DNA of 64,000 bases from Bacteroidia bacterium (lineage in GTDB: Bacteria > Bacteroidota > Bacteroidia > 2-12-FULL-35-15), in NCBI GenBank assembly GCA_016786925.1, contig JAEUTU010000052.1:26878-90877 (forward strand), written 5' to 3'. Both the position numbers and the translations under genes were made by a program. Below the pieces are notes generated by a model. It saw nothing but the letters and a program-made list of their open reading frames with translations. It did no database searches and had not been told where the DNA came from. Shown here one piece after another: positions 26,496 through 35,032 of this stretch; the first letter of the stretch is position 1; the number at the start of each line of letters is the position of its first letter.

Positions 26496-27935
26496 ATGAG
26501 CAATAAAAGCAATTCTTCATCACTTTTAGTGTTAATATCCGTTTTCTTTTTTTGGGGCTTCGTAGCAGCCAGCAACGATATTTTGATCCCTGTCTTCAAA
26601 GACAAATTGAATTTGGAACAATGGCAATCGCAAATGATCTCCTTTGCATTTTATGTAGCCTACACAGTAGGATCTCTCATCTATTATTTTGCATCCAAAG
26701 CATCGGGTGGTGATATATTAAACAAGATCGGCTATAAAAATGGGATCGCATTAGGCTTAAGCATATCTGCTATGGGAACCTTACTATTTTATCCGGCAGC
26801 TCAAACAGCATCATTCCCATTAATGATCTCCGGTTTATTTATTGTGGGTTTAGGCTTTTCATTACAACAAACTGCTGCAAACCCTTTAGCTATAGTCATG
26901 GGTGATCCTAAAAAAGGATCACAACGACTTAGTTTGGCGGGAGGAGTAAACAATGTAGGGACAACCATTGGACCATTGTTGGTTAGCTTCGCCATCTTCG
27001 GTTCTATTTCATCGGGTAATACGTTAGCAAGTATTGAAAGTATTAAAACGCCTTATTTGATTTTAGGAGCCGCATTTATTATTGTAGCAGTGATCTTTAA
27101 ATTTTCTTCTATACCAAACAAATTGGAACACATTAATGATGAACAGGAAACAGAAAGCTCCAATACAAAAAAAAGTGCGTTGAATTATCCTCAGCTTATT
27201 CTAGGTATGATCGCCATATTTGTTTATGTAGGAGTTGAAGTATCTACTGCGAGTAACTTACCTGAGTTTATGAAACAGAAACTAAACACTCCAACCGAAC
27301 AGATCGCACCATACGTATCTCTTTTCTGGGCAAGTTTAATGATCGGTCGATGGACCTCATCGGTAGGTGCCTTTAACCTAAGCGGAGGATTAAAGTCTAT
27401 CATGAATTTCCTGATGCCATACATTGCATTTGGTGTTTTCTTGGCCGTAAACAAAATTGCGAGTCATGATCTCACACCATTTTATGTATATGCGTTTGTG
27501 ATCATCGCATTGATCATTGCTGATATATTAAGCAAAGGCAATCCAGCCCGTCAGCTATTGATCTTTTCATTCGCAGGGATAACAGCCTTATTTATAGGAA
27601 TGCTATCCTCAGGAATGGTAAGCGTATATGCATTCATCAGTGTTGGATTATTTTGCAGTACACTGTGGCCGTGTATCTTTACTTTAGCGATAGCGGGACT
27701 AGGAAAGCACACCAACGAAGGTTCCAGCTTTTTGATCATGATGATCATGGGTGGGGGATTCATCAGCCTATTACAGGGAGTCGTTGCCTCCGATAATATT
27801 TTAGGGATACAGTGGAGTTACTTGGTGGGTGTAGCCTGCTTTGCATACCTGGCTTTTTATGCATGGAAAGTAACCACAATATTAAAAAGGCAAGGGATTG
27901 ATTATGACAAGCCAAGCGGTAATAGCGGACATTAA
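26496..27935 (+). CDS. FucP/GluP-family sugar MFS transporter
   Basis: The 479-residue, twelve-helix permease belongs to the fucose/glucose-galactose:H+ symporter branch of the major facilitator superfamily. The N-terminal FFFWGFVAASNDILIPVFK is the family hallmark. GLGFSLQQTAANPLAIVMGDP and the late GLGKHTNEGSSFLIMMIMGGG are also typical. A central cytoplasmic loop of about 25 residues (NKLEHINDEQETESSN) separates the two six-helix halves. Its sugar substrate cannot be fixed from sequence. It has a bidirectional terminator at its stop codon and an 89-bp upstream gap. Confidence 0.92.
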   Translation: MSNKSNSSSLLVLISVFFFWGFVAASNDILIPVFKDKLNLEQWQSQMISFAFYVAYTVGSLIYYFASKASGGDILNKIGYKNGIALGLSISAMGTLLFYPAAQTASFPLMISGLFIVGLGFSLQQTAANPLAIVMGDPKKGSQRLSLAGGVNNVGTTIGPLLVSFAIFGSISSGNTLASIESIKTPYLILGAAFIIVAVIFKFSSIPNKLEHINDEQETESSNTKKSALNYPQLILGMIAIFVYVGVEVSTASNLPEFMKQKLNTPTEQIAPYVSLFWASLMIGRWTSSVGAFNLSGGLKSIMNFLMPYIAFGVFLAVNKIASHDLTPFYVYAFVIIALIIADILSKGNPARQLLIFSFAGITALFIGMLSSGMVSVYAFISVGLFCSTLWPCIFTLAIAGLGKHTNEGSSFLIMMIMGGGFISLLQGVVASDNILGIQWSYLVGVACFAYLAFYAWKVTTILKRQGIDYDKPSGNSGH

Positions 27936-27961
27936 AAAAGGCGGGCAATGCCCGCCTTTTT
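27934..27961 (+). terminator. Bidirectional intrinsic terminator
   Basis: AAAAAGGCGGGC and GCCCGCCTTTTT form an uninterrupted stem with a 3-base AAT loop between two converging genes (MFS transporter, and the secreted protein on the minus strand). It has an A-run on one side and a T-run on the other, so it works in both directions. Confidence 0.9.
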
Positions 27962-27963
27962 CA

Positions 27964-29562
27964 TTACTTAATGTCAATTGAAAAGAGAATATTTTTTTTC
28001 CTTTTACGCTCTACATCGATCAAATTGTTATTTCTTCCATCAATAAAGTCTCGAATATAAAAGTTGGTTTCGAACAGCTTTACATCCGCCAAATTATACT
28101 TTCTGATCATTCCAGTTTCATTGATATTCAAACCTACTAAAAAACCACCTGCATTATTCATATGCGCACGAGGAGCCTCATTTTCCGGAAGGTCAAAATT
28201 TTCAATATGATCGATATAGAACAAATGCACATCGTTCCCAATTGCATAAGAATTAATAGACAAGCCACTTCCGGAAGCATCATTACTTCTCTGGCGTTTT
28301 GGGATCTTTTTCACCCAGGCTAATTTTCCATTAGCATCAATGTTCATCACAAAAATATCATTTGCAAAAGTTTTATAAGTAGTGGTGGTGGTTTTGCCAT
28401 TGTAATGTGTATATACTTCTACCCAATATTGTTCAGCGATAATAGTAGAAGAGCCATTTTGCATAGCATAAATATCACGTATCCTCAAATTATTGATCCC
28501 TAACTCTTTGGTTTCATCATCCTTATTTTTTTTCTCTTTCTTTTCAATCTTTTCTTTTTGACGATCGGTCATATAAGATTTGATCACATCGGAAGGGATC
28601 TCATAATATCCTCCATGAAGCTTTGCAATGGTCCCATTTGCTACATCTAACTTTACCATATAAGCTCCATCTGTAGGAGAATTGACACCTTTGGAATAAA
28701 ATCCAGCTACTACTATATTATGATTCACATCTTCATAGATGTAAGTATCTTCCGGGAAATAATTCTCTAACTTGATCTCCACAATTTTAGGTTGAGCCTG
28801 TCCCTTTTCAAAGACCAATACTTCATAGTGATAATTCGGTTTTTTATCTTTTGTAGCTTCCTTTTTACGATCATCTTCATATACTTTTATCACCTGATAA
28901 TACTTGCCATCATCACCTAAAGTTGAACTCGCAAAAGTCATTTGAGCCTCCGTATAAGGCATTTTAAATTCATCGCCCCACAGCTTATTTAAATTCTCAT
29001 CATACACATAGATCCCAACAATGTGAGTATTTAGTTTATCGTTTCGTTCGGCTGCAACAAGTGTATAGTTGTAAGCTATCTTCGATCTGTCTTCCGAAAT
29101 TCTGCTGGTATGTATTCCCCATGTAACTTTATCGGAAGATGTATATAGCTTAATAGGTTCTCCCACAACATCTAATTTTTCAGGCGAGAATTCAATGGCA
29201 GATATCCCCTCCGTTTTTGTTTCTTTATATACTTCTCTAACAAAGACATAGGTTTTCTCCTTCATTTTATAGATCCAATCCAGACTTACTTTGGGATTGG
29301 TAAATTTCGACTTAATATCAACTGTATTTTGTTTTTGAAATTCAAGCTCCTTTGAAAACAATTGAAAATTAACAGACTCCAATCCATCTTCATTAATTTG
29401 AACAATGCCATTTGCTCCATAAGGAATTGCTTTGTATAAACGATGTCCTTTCGGTGATTCAAATTCGGCTGAATGACGAATAGTATATGGACCTGTGGAT
29501 TGTCCAAACAAAGTTGTTGGAAGCAAAGAAGCTGCAATAAGTAGTTGAAATATCTGTTTCAT
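27964..29562 (-). CDS. Large secreted protein of unknown function
   Basis: Starting at the ATG at 29562, the 532-residue product has a signal peptide (MKQIFQLLIAASLLPTTLFG|Q). The upstream TTG at 29598 lies inside the terminator of the previous gene and is rejected. The mature protein is beta-strand-rich, with recurrent short strands (IVQINEDGLESV, YYQVIKVYEDDRKK, IVVAGFYSKG, NDVHLFYIDHIENF), consistent with a propeller-like fold. A lysine/glutamate-rich stretch (DRQKEKIEKKEKKNKDDETK) interrupts it near residue 350. No T9SS tail or lipobox is seen. Similar proteins are widespread but uncharacterised in Bacteroidota as far as I recall. Confidence 0.8.
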   Translation of the reverse strand: MKQIFQLLIAASLLPTTLFGQSTGPYTIRHSAEFESPKGHRLYKAIPYGANGIVQINEDGLESVNFQLFSKELEFQKQNTVDIKSKFTNPKVSLDWIYKMKEKTYVFVREVYKETKTEGISAIEFSPEKLDVVGEPIKLYTSSDKVTWGIHTSRISEDRSKIAYNYTLVAAERNDKLNTHIVGIYVYDENLNKLWGDEFKMPYTEAQMTFASSTLGDDGKYYQVIKVYEDDRKKEATKDKKPNYHYEVLVFEKGQAQPKIVEIKLENYFPEDTYIYEDVNHNIVVAGFYSKGVNSPTDGAYMVKLDVANGTIAKLHGGYYEIPSDVIKSYMTDRQKEKIEKKEKKNKDDETKELGINNLRIRDIYAMQNGSSTIIAEQYWVEVYTHYNGKTTTTTYKTFANDIFVMNIDANGKLAWVKKIPKRQRSNDASGSGLSINSYAIGNDVHLFYIDHIENFDLPENEAPRAHMNNAGGFLVGLNINETGMIRKYNLADVKLFETNFYIRDFIDGRNNNLIDVERKRKKNILFSIDIK

Positions 29563-29583
29563 AATTTGATTTTGATGCAATGT

Positions 29584-29615
29584 AAAAAAAAATCCCAAGC
29601 GAAATCGCTTGGGAT
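29584..29615 (-). terminator. Intrinsic terminator
   Basis: A perfect 10-bp stem (ATCCCAAGCG at 29592-29601 with CGCTTGGGAT at 29606-29615) has a 4-base loop. Read on the minus strand it is followed by nine T. It ends the transcript of the gene at 29638-30252. Confidence 0.92.
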
Positions 29616-29637
29616 CTATGTTTTGATCTAAATGATC

Positions 29638-30252
29638 TTATTTTAAAGGAGCTTTTTTCTTAATATATCCGGCTAACATTTTACCAGCTTTTGCATAAGA
29701 TTCTTGCAAACGGGAACCTGCATCAAAATCGTATCCCATAGCTTGGCTACCTACAACATTTTTAACAACTGTCTTAGATAAGATCTTATCAGGATTAGCA
29801 GTCTCAACAATGATAAATGCAAATGATACATAAGCAGGCACTTTAGAAACGCCTACGTTGTAACCAGGATACAATGTCAATGTTTTAACGATCAATTTAT
29901 ATTTTGCATCTTTATTTGACTGGCTGATATCCATTTTGCCTTTCATTGTTTTGTTGAATAATTCCTCAAATTTAGGCTCGTAACGCTCAGTCTGATTTTT
30001 TTTCCAACCTTCTACAAATTTATCTCCTTTACCAGCTTCTTTCTTATTCAAGTCTGTTCTTTTCTTTTCCAAATACTCTGATTCAGAACCTTCTTTACCC
30101 ATATCCAAGTCGCTGAAATCATATTCTACCAACATTTTAGTTTGTCCAACCAACATGGTAAGGTCACCAACTTCTTGAACCATTTTTTGAGCCTTTGCAG
30201 TCATTGCTGTAACAGCAATAAAACCTGCGATCAATAACATTTTTGCTTTCAT
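29638..30252 (-). CDS. Small secreted protein of unknown function
   Basis: The 204-residue product starts at the ATG at 30252, with a signal peptide (LIAGFIAVTAMTAKA|Q). The upstream TTG at 30282 falls inside the predicted -7 element and is rejected. The mature part begins with a conserved-looking strand pair (EVGDLTMLVGQTKMLVEYDFSDL) and a charged helix. A beta segment (KLIVKTLTLYPGYNVGVS...AYVSFAFIIVETAN) follows, then a C-terminal helix. It resembles small periplasmic lipoprotein-like 'DUF' proteins, but no lipobox cysteine is present. It has its own promoter and terminator and is probably monocistronic. Confidence 0.8.
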   Translation of the reverse strand: MKAKMLLIAGFIAVTAMTAKAQKMVQEVGDLTMLVGQTKMLVEYDFSDLDMGKEGSESEYLEKKRTDLNKKEAGKGDKFVEGWKKNQTERYEPKFEELFNKTMKGKMDISQSNKDAKYKLIVKTLTLYPGYNVGVSKVPAYVSFAFIIVETANPDKILSKTVVKNVVGSQAMGYDFDAGSRLQESYAKAGKMLAGYIKKKAPLK

Positions 30253-30279
30253 ATTATTTAGTTTTAGTTTGTTCTTGTA

Positions 30280-30287
30280 CAAATATA
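30280..30287 (-). promoter_or_regulatory. Candidate -7 element
   Basis: The minus strand reads TATATTTG, an exact TAnnTTTG match, 28 bases before the ATG at 30252. Initiation near 30273 would leave a leader of about 20 bases. Confidence 0.5.
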
Positions 30288-30339
30288 AAATAATTCCTTT
30301 CCAATAAAAATGATTGGTAAGATCATTTTCTCAATAATC

Positions 30340-31626
30340 TTACCTTTTATCAAAAAACACGATCGGTTTACGGCTCAACTCAGGAAACTGTAGCTTATTG
30401 ATCACATCAACCTCCTCAAACTTTACCTGTGGAGCCACGCGCAGTTTCGCTCTAAAATGGTCTTTAATATCTTTTTCAAAATTCTCAGGAATAGTATCAC
30501 ATCCCACTCTGATCAGGATCTCATCGGTGCCTATATCATTGGTAAATACTTCTACTACATAGTTCTTTACGCCTTCAATATTATTCAATATATCGTACAA
30601 TGCAGGTGGATAAAGGGTTGTTCCTTTGTATTTGATCATTTGCTTTCTTCTTCCAACAATAGGTCCTAAACGGATCGTCTTTCTACCGCAAGCACATGGT
30701 TCTGAGTAATGATGGCACAGATCGCCTGTTTTAAAACGCAACAAGGGCATTCCTTCCACACCCAGTGTAGTAATGGTTACCTCGCCAGCTTCCCCTTCTT
30801 TCACCGGTTGATCATTGTCATCTAAAAACTCCACGATCACTAATTCCGGATGATGATGTCCACCTTTTCCTTCGGAACATTCCGTGAAAGCTGCACTCAT
30901 TTCGGTGCTGGCATAAGTTGAATACAATTTAATATTCCATTTATCTTGTATACGCTGTCCCAAAGTAGTTAACGAAAAATCCTGATTACGTAAAGATTCT
31001 CCTATGCAAATTGCTTTTGAAATGGATGTGTTCTTATAATCAATTCCATTGGCTTCAGCATATTCGATCAGCTTCAATAAAAATGAAGGTACCGTCACAA
31101 ATGCGGTCGGATTGATACGCTTGATCGTGTCCCATTGCAATTCAGGAATACCGCCTCCTACACGCACCACGCCAGCGCCTAATTTTCTGATCCCTAAAAA
31201 ATAAGCCAAACCAGCCATAAAACGTTTGTCGAGTGTGGTCATTAATTGAAACACATCATCCTTTGTAGAATCGGCACATTCAAAGGAGATACACTCATTG
31301 TACGCCAAACGATCCAGATCTTTATCGGTCATTGGAAACAACACAGGATCGCCTAATGTACCTGAAGTGGTAATATAATCAATGATCTTGCTCGGAGCTA
31401 CACAAATAAAATCTTGATTCCTGTTCTGAATATCATCTTTCGTTGTTACAGGGATCTTTTGAAGATCTTCTATCGTTTTAATAGAAGTAATGTCTATATT
31501 ATTCTTTTGAAACAAGTCCGAATAAAACCTGGAACGCTCGGAAATATATTGTAACATCTCAGGCAATCGTTCTTCCTGATATTTTTTCTGTTCATTTAAA
31601 GAACTTGTTTCTATGCCGGGTATCAT
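30340..31626 (-). CDS. AMP-forming acyl/aryl-CoA ligase of the PaaK-like family
   Basis: From the ATG at 31626 the product is 428 residues; an ATG at 31692 would overlap acpS by 35 bp. It belongs to the phenylacetate-CoA-ligase-like adenylate-forming enzymes. It has the P-loop-like TTSGTLGDPVLFPMT, the acceptor motif STYASTEMS, the hinge LRFKTGDL and a cysteine pair motif EPCACGRKTIRLGPIVGRR, seen in PaaK homologues. It would activate a carboxylic acid as an acyl-AMP and then as a CoA or carrier-protein thioester. Adjacent acpS (31 bp upstream) hints at a carrier protein partner, though no ACP gene is in the window. Confidence 0.88.
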   Translation of the reverse strand: MIPGIETSSLNEQKKYQEERLPEMLQYISERSRFYSDLFQKNNIDITSIKTIEDLQKIPVTTKDDIQNRNQDFICVAPSKIIDYITTSGTLGDPVLFPMTDKDLDRLAYNECISFECADSTKDDVFQLMTTLDKRFMAGLAYFLGIRKLGAGVVRVGGGIPELQWDTIKRINPTAFVTVPSFLLKLIEYAEANGIDYKNTSISKAICIGESLRNQDFSLTTLGQRIQDKWNIKLYSTYASTEMSAAFTECSEGKGGHHHPELVIVEFLDDNDQPVKEGEAGEVTITTLGVEGMPLLRFKTGDLCHHYSEPCACGRKTIRLGPIVGRRKQMIKYKGTTLYPPALYDILNNIEGVKNYVVEVFTNDIGTDEILIRVGCDTIPENFEKDIKDHFRAKLRVAPQVKFEEVDVINKLQFPELSRKPIVFFDKR

Positions 31627-31657
31627 AATTCGAAAGCAGATTTTATACTTTTTATTC

Positions 31658-32029
31658 TTAATCTTCCAAAACAACTGTTGCCATGGCCACATCTTTAATA
31701 TGCGACAATGACACGTGAATGATCCGGATATGTTTATCTTTTAACATTTCAGCTGTTTGTCCTAATACATTTATCGTTGGTTTGCCAAGTTCATCATTCT
31801 CCACTTCCACCTCATTGAATGCCATTCCACCTCTCCAGCCGGTTCCCAATGCTTTAAAAAAAGCTTCTTTTGCTGCAAAGCGGGCAGCAAAACTTTCCGC
31901 CTTATTTGCTTTTGTTTCGCAATAGGAAATTTCCTTTGCCGAAAACACTTTCTCCTTAAAGCTATTGTTCTCAATGCTTTTGGCAATACGTGGCACTTCT
32001 GCTATGTCGGTTCCTATTCCGATTATCAT
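31658..32029 (-). CDS. acpS: Holo-[acyl-carrier-protein] synthase
   Basis: The 123-residue phosphopantetheinyl transferase moves the 4'-phosphopantetheine arm from CoA to acyl carrier protein. It begins MIIGIGTDIAEVPRI and has the metal-binding RFAAKEAFFKALGTGWRGG motif and a late HVSLSHIKDVAMATVVLE. Length and motifs are standard for AcpS. It is followed by the AMP-forming ligase and preceded 5 bp away by the C45-type hydrolase gene, so the three are probably one transcription unit. Confidence 0.97.
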   Translation of the reverse strand: MIIGIGTDIAEVPRIAKSIENNSFKEKVFSAKEISYCETKANKAESFAARFAAKEAFFKALGTGWRGGMAFNEVEVENDELGKPTINVLGQTAEMLKDKHIRIIHVSLSHIKDVAMATVVLED

Positions 32030-32034
32030 TTAAA

Positions 32035-33756
32035 TTAAAATTGAAAATGAACAAACTCTAACGGGATATTGTCTACTTCAAACTGAATCATATCCCTGTC
32101 TTGTTGTGTAGTTATTTCTTTTGTTAAGGCCTTTCTAAAGTATTGCCATGCATTGTAATTATCGCCTTGCAATTTATAATAATTACCTAAATAAACATAG
32201 GTCTCAAAATATTCAGGATTGCAATTTATAAATTTTTGAATTAGGGCATCCTCTATCGGATATTTTAACTCATGCTTTTGAATAAAACGAAAAAGGTTTC
32301 TCATCTTTTTGTAGGCATCGAACTTCTTGAAATCAGTAGAATTCACAAATGAATCGGCAGGAATATTTAATTCTTTTTCATACAGCTCCTTTTTCTCCTT
32401 CAAGCCAGGTGCTTCTGCAAACACTTTATTCAGATCATAACAAACAAATTGTCCCAACTGAAAGGGATTCGTAGAGATCCAGATCTGTAATTTTTCGGGC
32501 TTAAAAACAACTGCATGATGCGCAATCAACTGATTCAAACTTTTTTCATTCCCCATTCCAATGTTCTTATCATTCAACCCGCCTCTGTTGCGCATCATGG
32601 CAACAGCCTCCGGAACGCTGATCTGTGGTTCTTTGCCGATCAATTCCTCTAATCGCTTTAACCTGTAATTAGAAGATGACTTTTCTATATTTTCGATATT
32701 AACCGGATCATTCGCGAATGCTTTTCCCTGATAATGATTCGCACAGATCAAATATTCAGGCTGAGGAGCAGTAAACAACTCTGTTTTAGAAGGCGTTTTT
32801 TCGATCGTTGCACTCCGTTTATCTTCTTTGGAACCGATGAGTATCGACTCAGAAACAAAGGTTTTCCGTTTTTGTGCGATCGCAAATGCTTCGTCAATAT
32901 TTTTTGCATATTGCAGAATCTCCCTTGCCAACAAGGAGATTGGAGTGGCGGCCCCCGTAGGAATTTCCGATTTGGAAGCATTGATCGTTACCGTCAATCC
33001 TTTTTCATTCATCCCGGAAACGGTTCCTATCATCCCTGCCCAACTCACCATGATCAATTTGTATCCATTTTTAGGAGCAACGAAATTGATGAGCTTATCT
33101 TCCGCAAATTTATCTCCAACATAAAAATCAAAGTTACGGGCGATCAACAATGTGCTATCATCCGTTTTAGTGCCCCATGCACCAAAGGCAGTACATCCTA
33201 CGGTCATATTCTTATCCTGCAATGCATGTCCGATATCGTGTGCTGCATGATAATTCAGCATACGGTAATATTTGGGGGCTACGAAATCAAATTGATCGGA
33301 TGCAAAAAGTGATTCACCATATATCTCCTCTTTGTACTCGTCTGTTATGTGCTTATCCAGATCTCGATTGAAAAATGCAATGAAAAACTTCAAATAATTC
33401 AACATAGCGCGTGAAGGGATCATCACCTGTATCTGTTCAAGAAATGCGATTTCTTGTTTCTCGGCTAACTCTTTGTTCAGCTTCCCTTCTATCACTCCCC
33501 GTTCAAAACCATCGCCTTCAATATATATTTCCCACAATCCAGTATCACTCTTTTTGATCCAATTATTATTGATCGTATAAAAATCAGCTCCCACTTTTTT
33601 ACGTTCCAATTGCAGAGATGAGCGGTCTTTGATCTCCGGAATACTAACCGTTACCGTAATGATAAAAGCAACAAAACCTATGGAGAGTAGATCAATGAAT
33701 GTAAAAAATGAGAAAAATAAGCCTCTAAATAATGAGGTCAAAAAGCGTTTAAACAT
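32035..33756 (-). CDS. C45-type Ntn-hydrolase/acyltransferase with membrane anchor and TPR tail
   Basis: The product starts at the ATG at 33756 (573 residues). An N-terminal membrane segment (about 18-40) precedes a long linker. The Ntn-hydrolase domain then begins at Cys188 in MTVGCTAFGAWGT, the expected autoprocessing nucleophile of the acyl-CoA:6-aminopenicillanate acyltransferase/C45 family. Supporting motifs are LLIARNFDFYVGD, GMIGTVSGMNEKGLTVTINA and a late Gly/Asn-rich segment. A TPR pair (about 510-565, YVYLGNYYKLQGDNYNAWQYFRKAL) closes it. It probably hydrolyses or transfers an amide-linked acyl group at the membrane. The substrate is unknown. Confidence 0.87.
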   Translation of the reverse strand: MFKRFLTSLFRGLFFSFFTFIDLLSIGFVAFIITVTVSIPEIKDRSSLQLERKKVGADFYTINNNWIKKSDTGLWEIYIEGDGFERGVIEGKLNKELAEKQEIAFLEQIQVMIPSRAMLNYLKFFIAFFNRDLDKHITDEYKEEIYGESLFASDQFDFVAPKYYRMLNYHAAHDIGHALQDKNMTVGCTAFGAWGTKTDDSTLLIARNFDFYVGDKFAEDKLINFVAPKNGYKLIMVSWAGMIGTVSGMNEKGLTVTINASKSEIPTGAATPISLLAREILQYAKNIDEAFAIAQKRKTFVSESILIGSKEDKRSATIEKTPSKTELFTAPQPEYLICANHYQGKAFANDPVNIENIEKSSSNYRLKRLEELIGKEPQISVPEAVAMMRNRGGLNDKNIGMGNEKSLNQLIAHHAVVFKPEKLQIWISTNPFQLGQFVCYDLNKVFAEAPGLKEKKELYEKELNIPADSFVNSTDFKKFDAYKKMRNLFRFIQKHELKYPIEDALIQKFINCNPEYFETYVYLGNYYKLQGDNYNAWQYFRKALTKEITTQQDRDMIQFEVDNIPLEFVHFQF

Positions 33757-33762
33757 GATAGA

Positions 33763-33770
33763 CAAAGATA
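33763..33770 (-). promoter_or_regulatory. Possible -7 element of the C45-acpS-ligase unit
   Basis: The minus strand reads TATCTTTG, an exact TAnnTTTG match, 6 bases before the ATG at 33756. If used, the mRNA would be nearly leaderless. No -33 TTG is evident at the right spacing. Confidence 0.25.
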
Positions 33771-33869
33771 ATAAATATAAAATTTCGGATGGAGAATTTA
33801 TTTTTCTGAATTAGCCCTTATAATGAACAAAAAATAGTACTTTTAGTTCACTTTTTTAAAGACAAAATA

Positions 33870-35012
33870 ATGGCGGAAAAATACGATTTTGAAGACATAA
33901 GACCCTTTTATGATCATGAAGCAAATGATGCTTTAACGAGAATGAGCAAAGACCCTCTTTTCGACAAATTGATCAATTACTTTTGGCCGGGAATGAATGC
34001 AGAACAAGTTCAGGAAAAGGTGAACAGCGTTCAAAACGTTCATGATTTCCAGGAACATTTTATGGATGGCGCTATCCGCACCATTGTAAAAAGAAGCTCT
34101 ACCGGTCTTACCAATAGCGGATTTGAGAATCTAGAACCCAACTCCAGATATTTATTCATTGCCAATCACAGGGATATTCTACTCGACTCGGCCATATTAC
34201 AGATCCTTCTGTTTGAACACGGACACGACACCTCTGAGATCACTTTTGGCGACAATCTGATGGAACAAGGGTTCATTACTGATTTTGGACGACTCAACAG
34301 GATGTTCACCGTAAAAAGAGAAGGTACAGCCAGAGAATTATACGACATCTCTAAAAAACTTTCCGCTTATATCCGTCACACTATACTTGAAAAAAAAGTC
34401 TCCGTATGGATCGCGCAACGTAACGGAAGAACAAAAGATGGCTTTGATCAAACTCAAACAGGTTTGTTAAAAATGATCAATATTAGTGGTAATGGAAACT
34501 TTGTAGAAAGCTTTAAAGAAGTGAAGATCGTTCCATTAACCATCTCTTATGAATACGAACCCTGTGATGCACTAAAAGTGCAGGAATTGTACCTATCCTC
34601 CTTACACACCAAATATGTGAAAGCTCCTGGAGAAGACCTCAACAGCATCATCACGGGGATCGTTCAACCAAAAGGCAGGATACACATGGCTGTGGGTAAA
34701 CCGATCATTGAAGAGTTAGAAGAGATCAATAAAAGTGAGAATGAGAATGACAAGATCAAACAGTTGGCGAACCTGATCGACAAGCAGATCTATTCCGATT
34801 TTAAACTTTGGCCGGTGAACTATATTGCCTACGACTTATTAGCGAATGGGAATAAATACGAAAAACAATATTCTACTGAAGAAAAAGAAAACTTTATTCA
34901 GTATATCGAAAAGAACATCGAAAAATTAAAAGGAGAAAAAGAAGCGCTTTATAATCTTTTTATAAAAATGTATGCTGCACCTGTTCTAAACAAAGAATCA
35001 ATTACAAAATAA
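33870..35012 (+). CDS. PlsC-like glycerolphosphate acyltransferase
   Basis: This 380-residue protein has a 1-acyl-sn-glycerol-3-phosphate acyltransferase-type domain. The HX4D motif appears in LFIANHRDILLDSAIL. The second block is GRLNRMFTVKREG, and the third is VSVWIAQRNGRTKDG, where Bacteroidota homologues replace the usual EGTRS. The last 100 residues are charged helices. It would acylate lysophosphatidate or a related acceptor at the inner membrane. The histidine ammonia-lyase gene follows after 20 bp, so the two are probably cotranscribed. Confidence 0.88.
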   Translation: MAEKYDFEDIRPFYDHEANDALTRMSKDPLFDKLINYFWPGMNAEQVQEKVNSVQNVHDFQEHFMDGAIRTIVKRSSTGLTNSGFENLEPNSRYLFIANHRDILLDSAILQILLFEHGHDTSEITFGDNLMEQGFITDFGRLNRMFTVKREGTARELYDISKKLSAYIRHTILEKKVSVWIAQRNGRTKDGFDQTQTGLLKMINISGNGNFVESFKEVKIVPLTISYEYEPCDALKVQELYLSSLHTKYVKAPGEDLNSIITGIVQPKGRIHMAVGKPIIEELEEINKSENENDKIKQLANLIDKQIYSDFKLWPVNYIAYDLLANGNKYEKQYSTEEKENFIQYIEKNIEKLKGEKEALYNLFIKMYAAPVLNKESITK

Positions 35013-35032
35013 AAATTACAACAATCAAAGAA

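Noticed and set aside
32828..33124. Other small open frames inside real genes on either strand
   Set aside because: Short frames in AT-rich coding DNA on the opposite strand are expected by chance and showed no signal peptide, domain or conserved neighbour relation.
32734..33312. 192-codon plus-strand open frame opposite the C45 hydrolase gene
   Set aside because: It is antisense to a well-supported gene, rich in Cys, Arg and Phe as typical of shadows, and has no motif.
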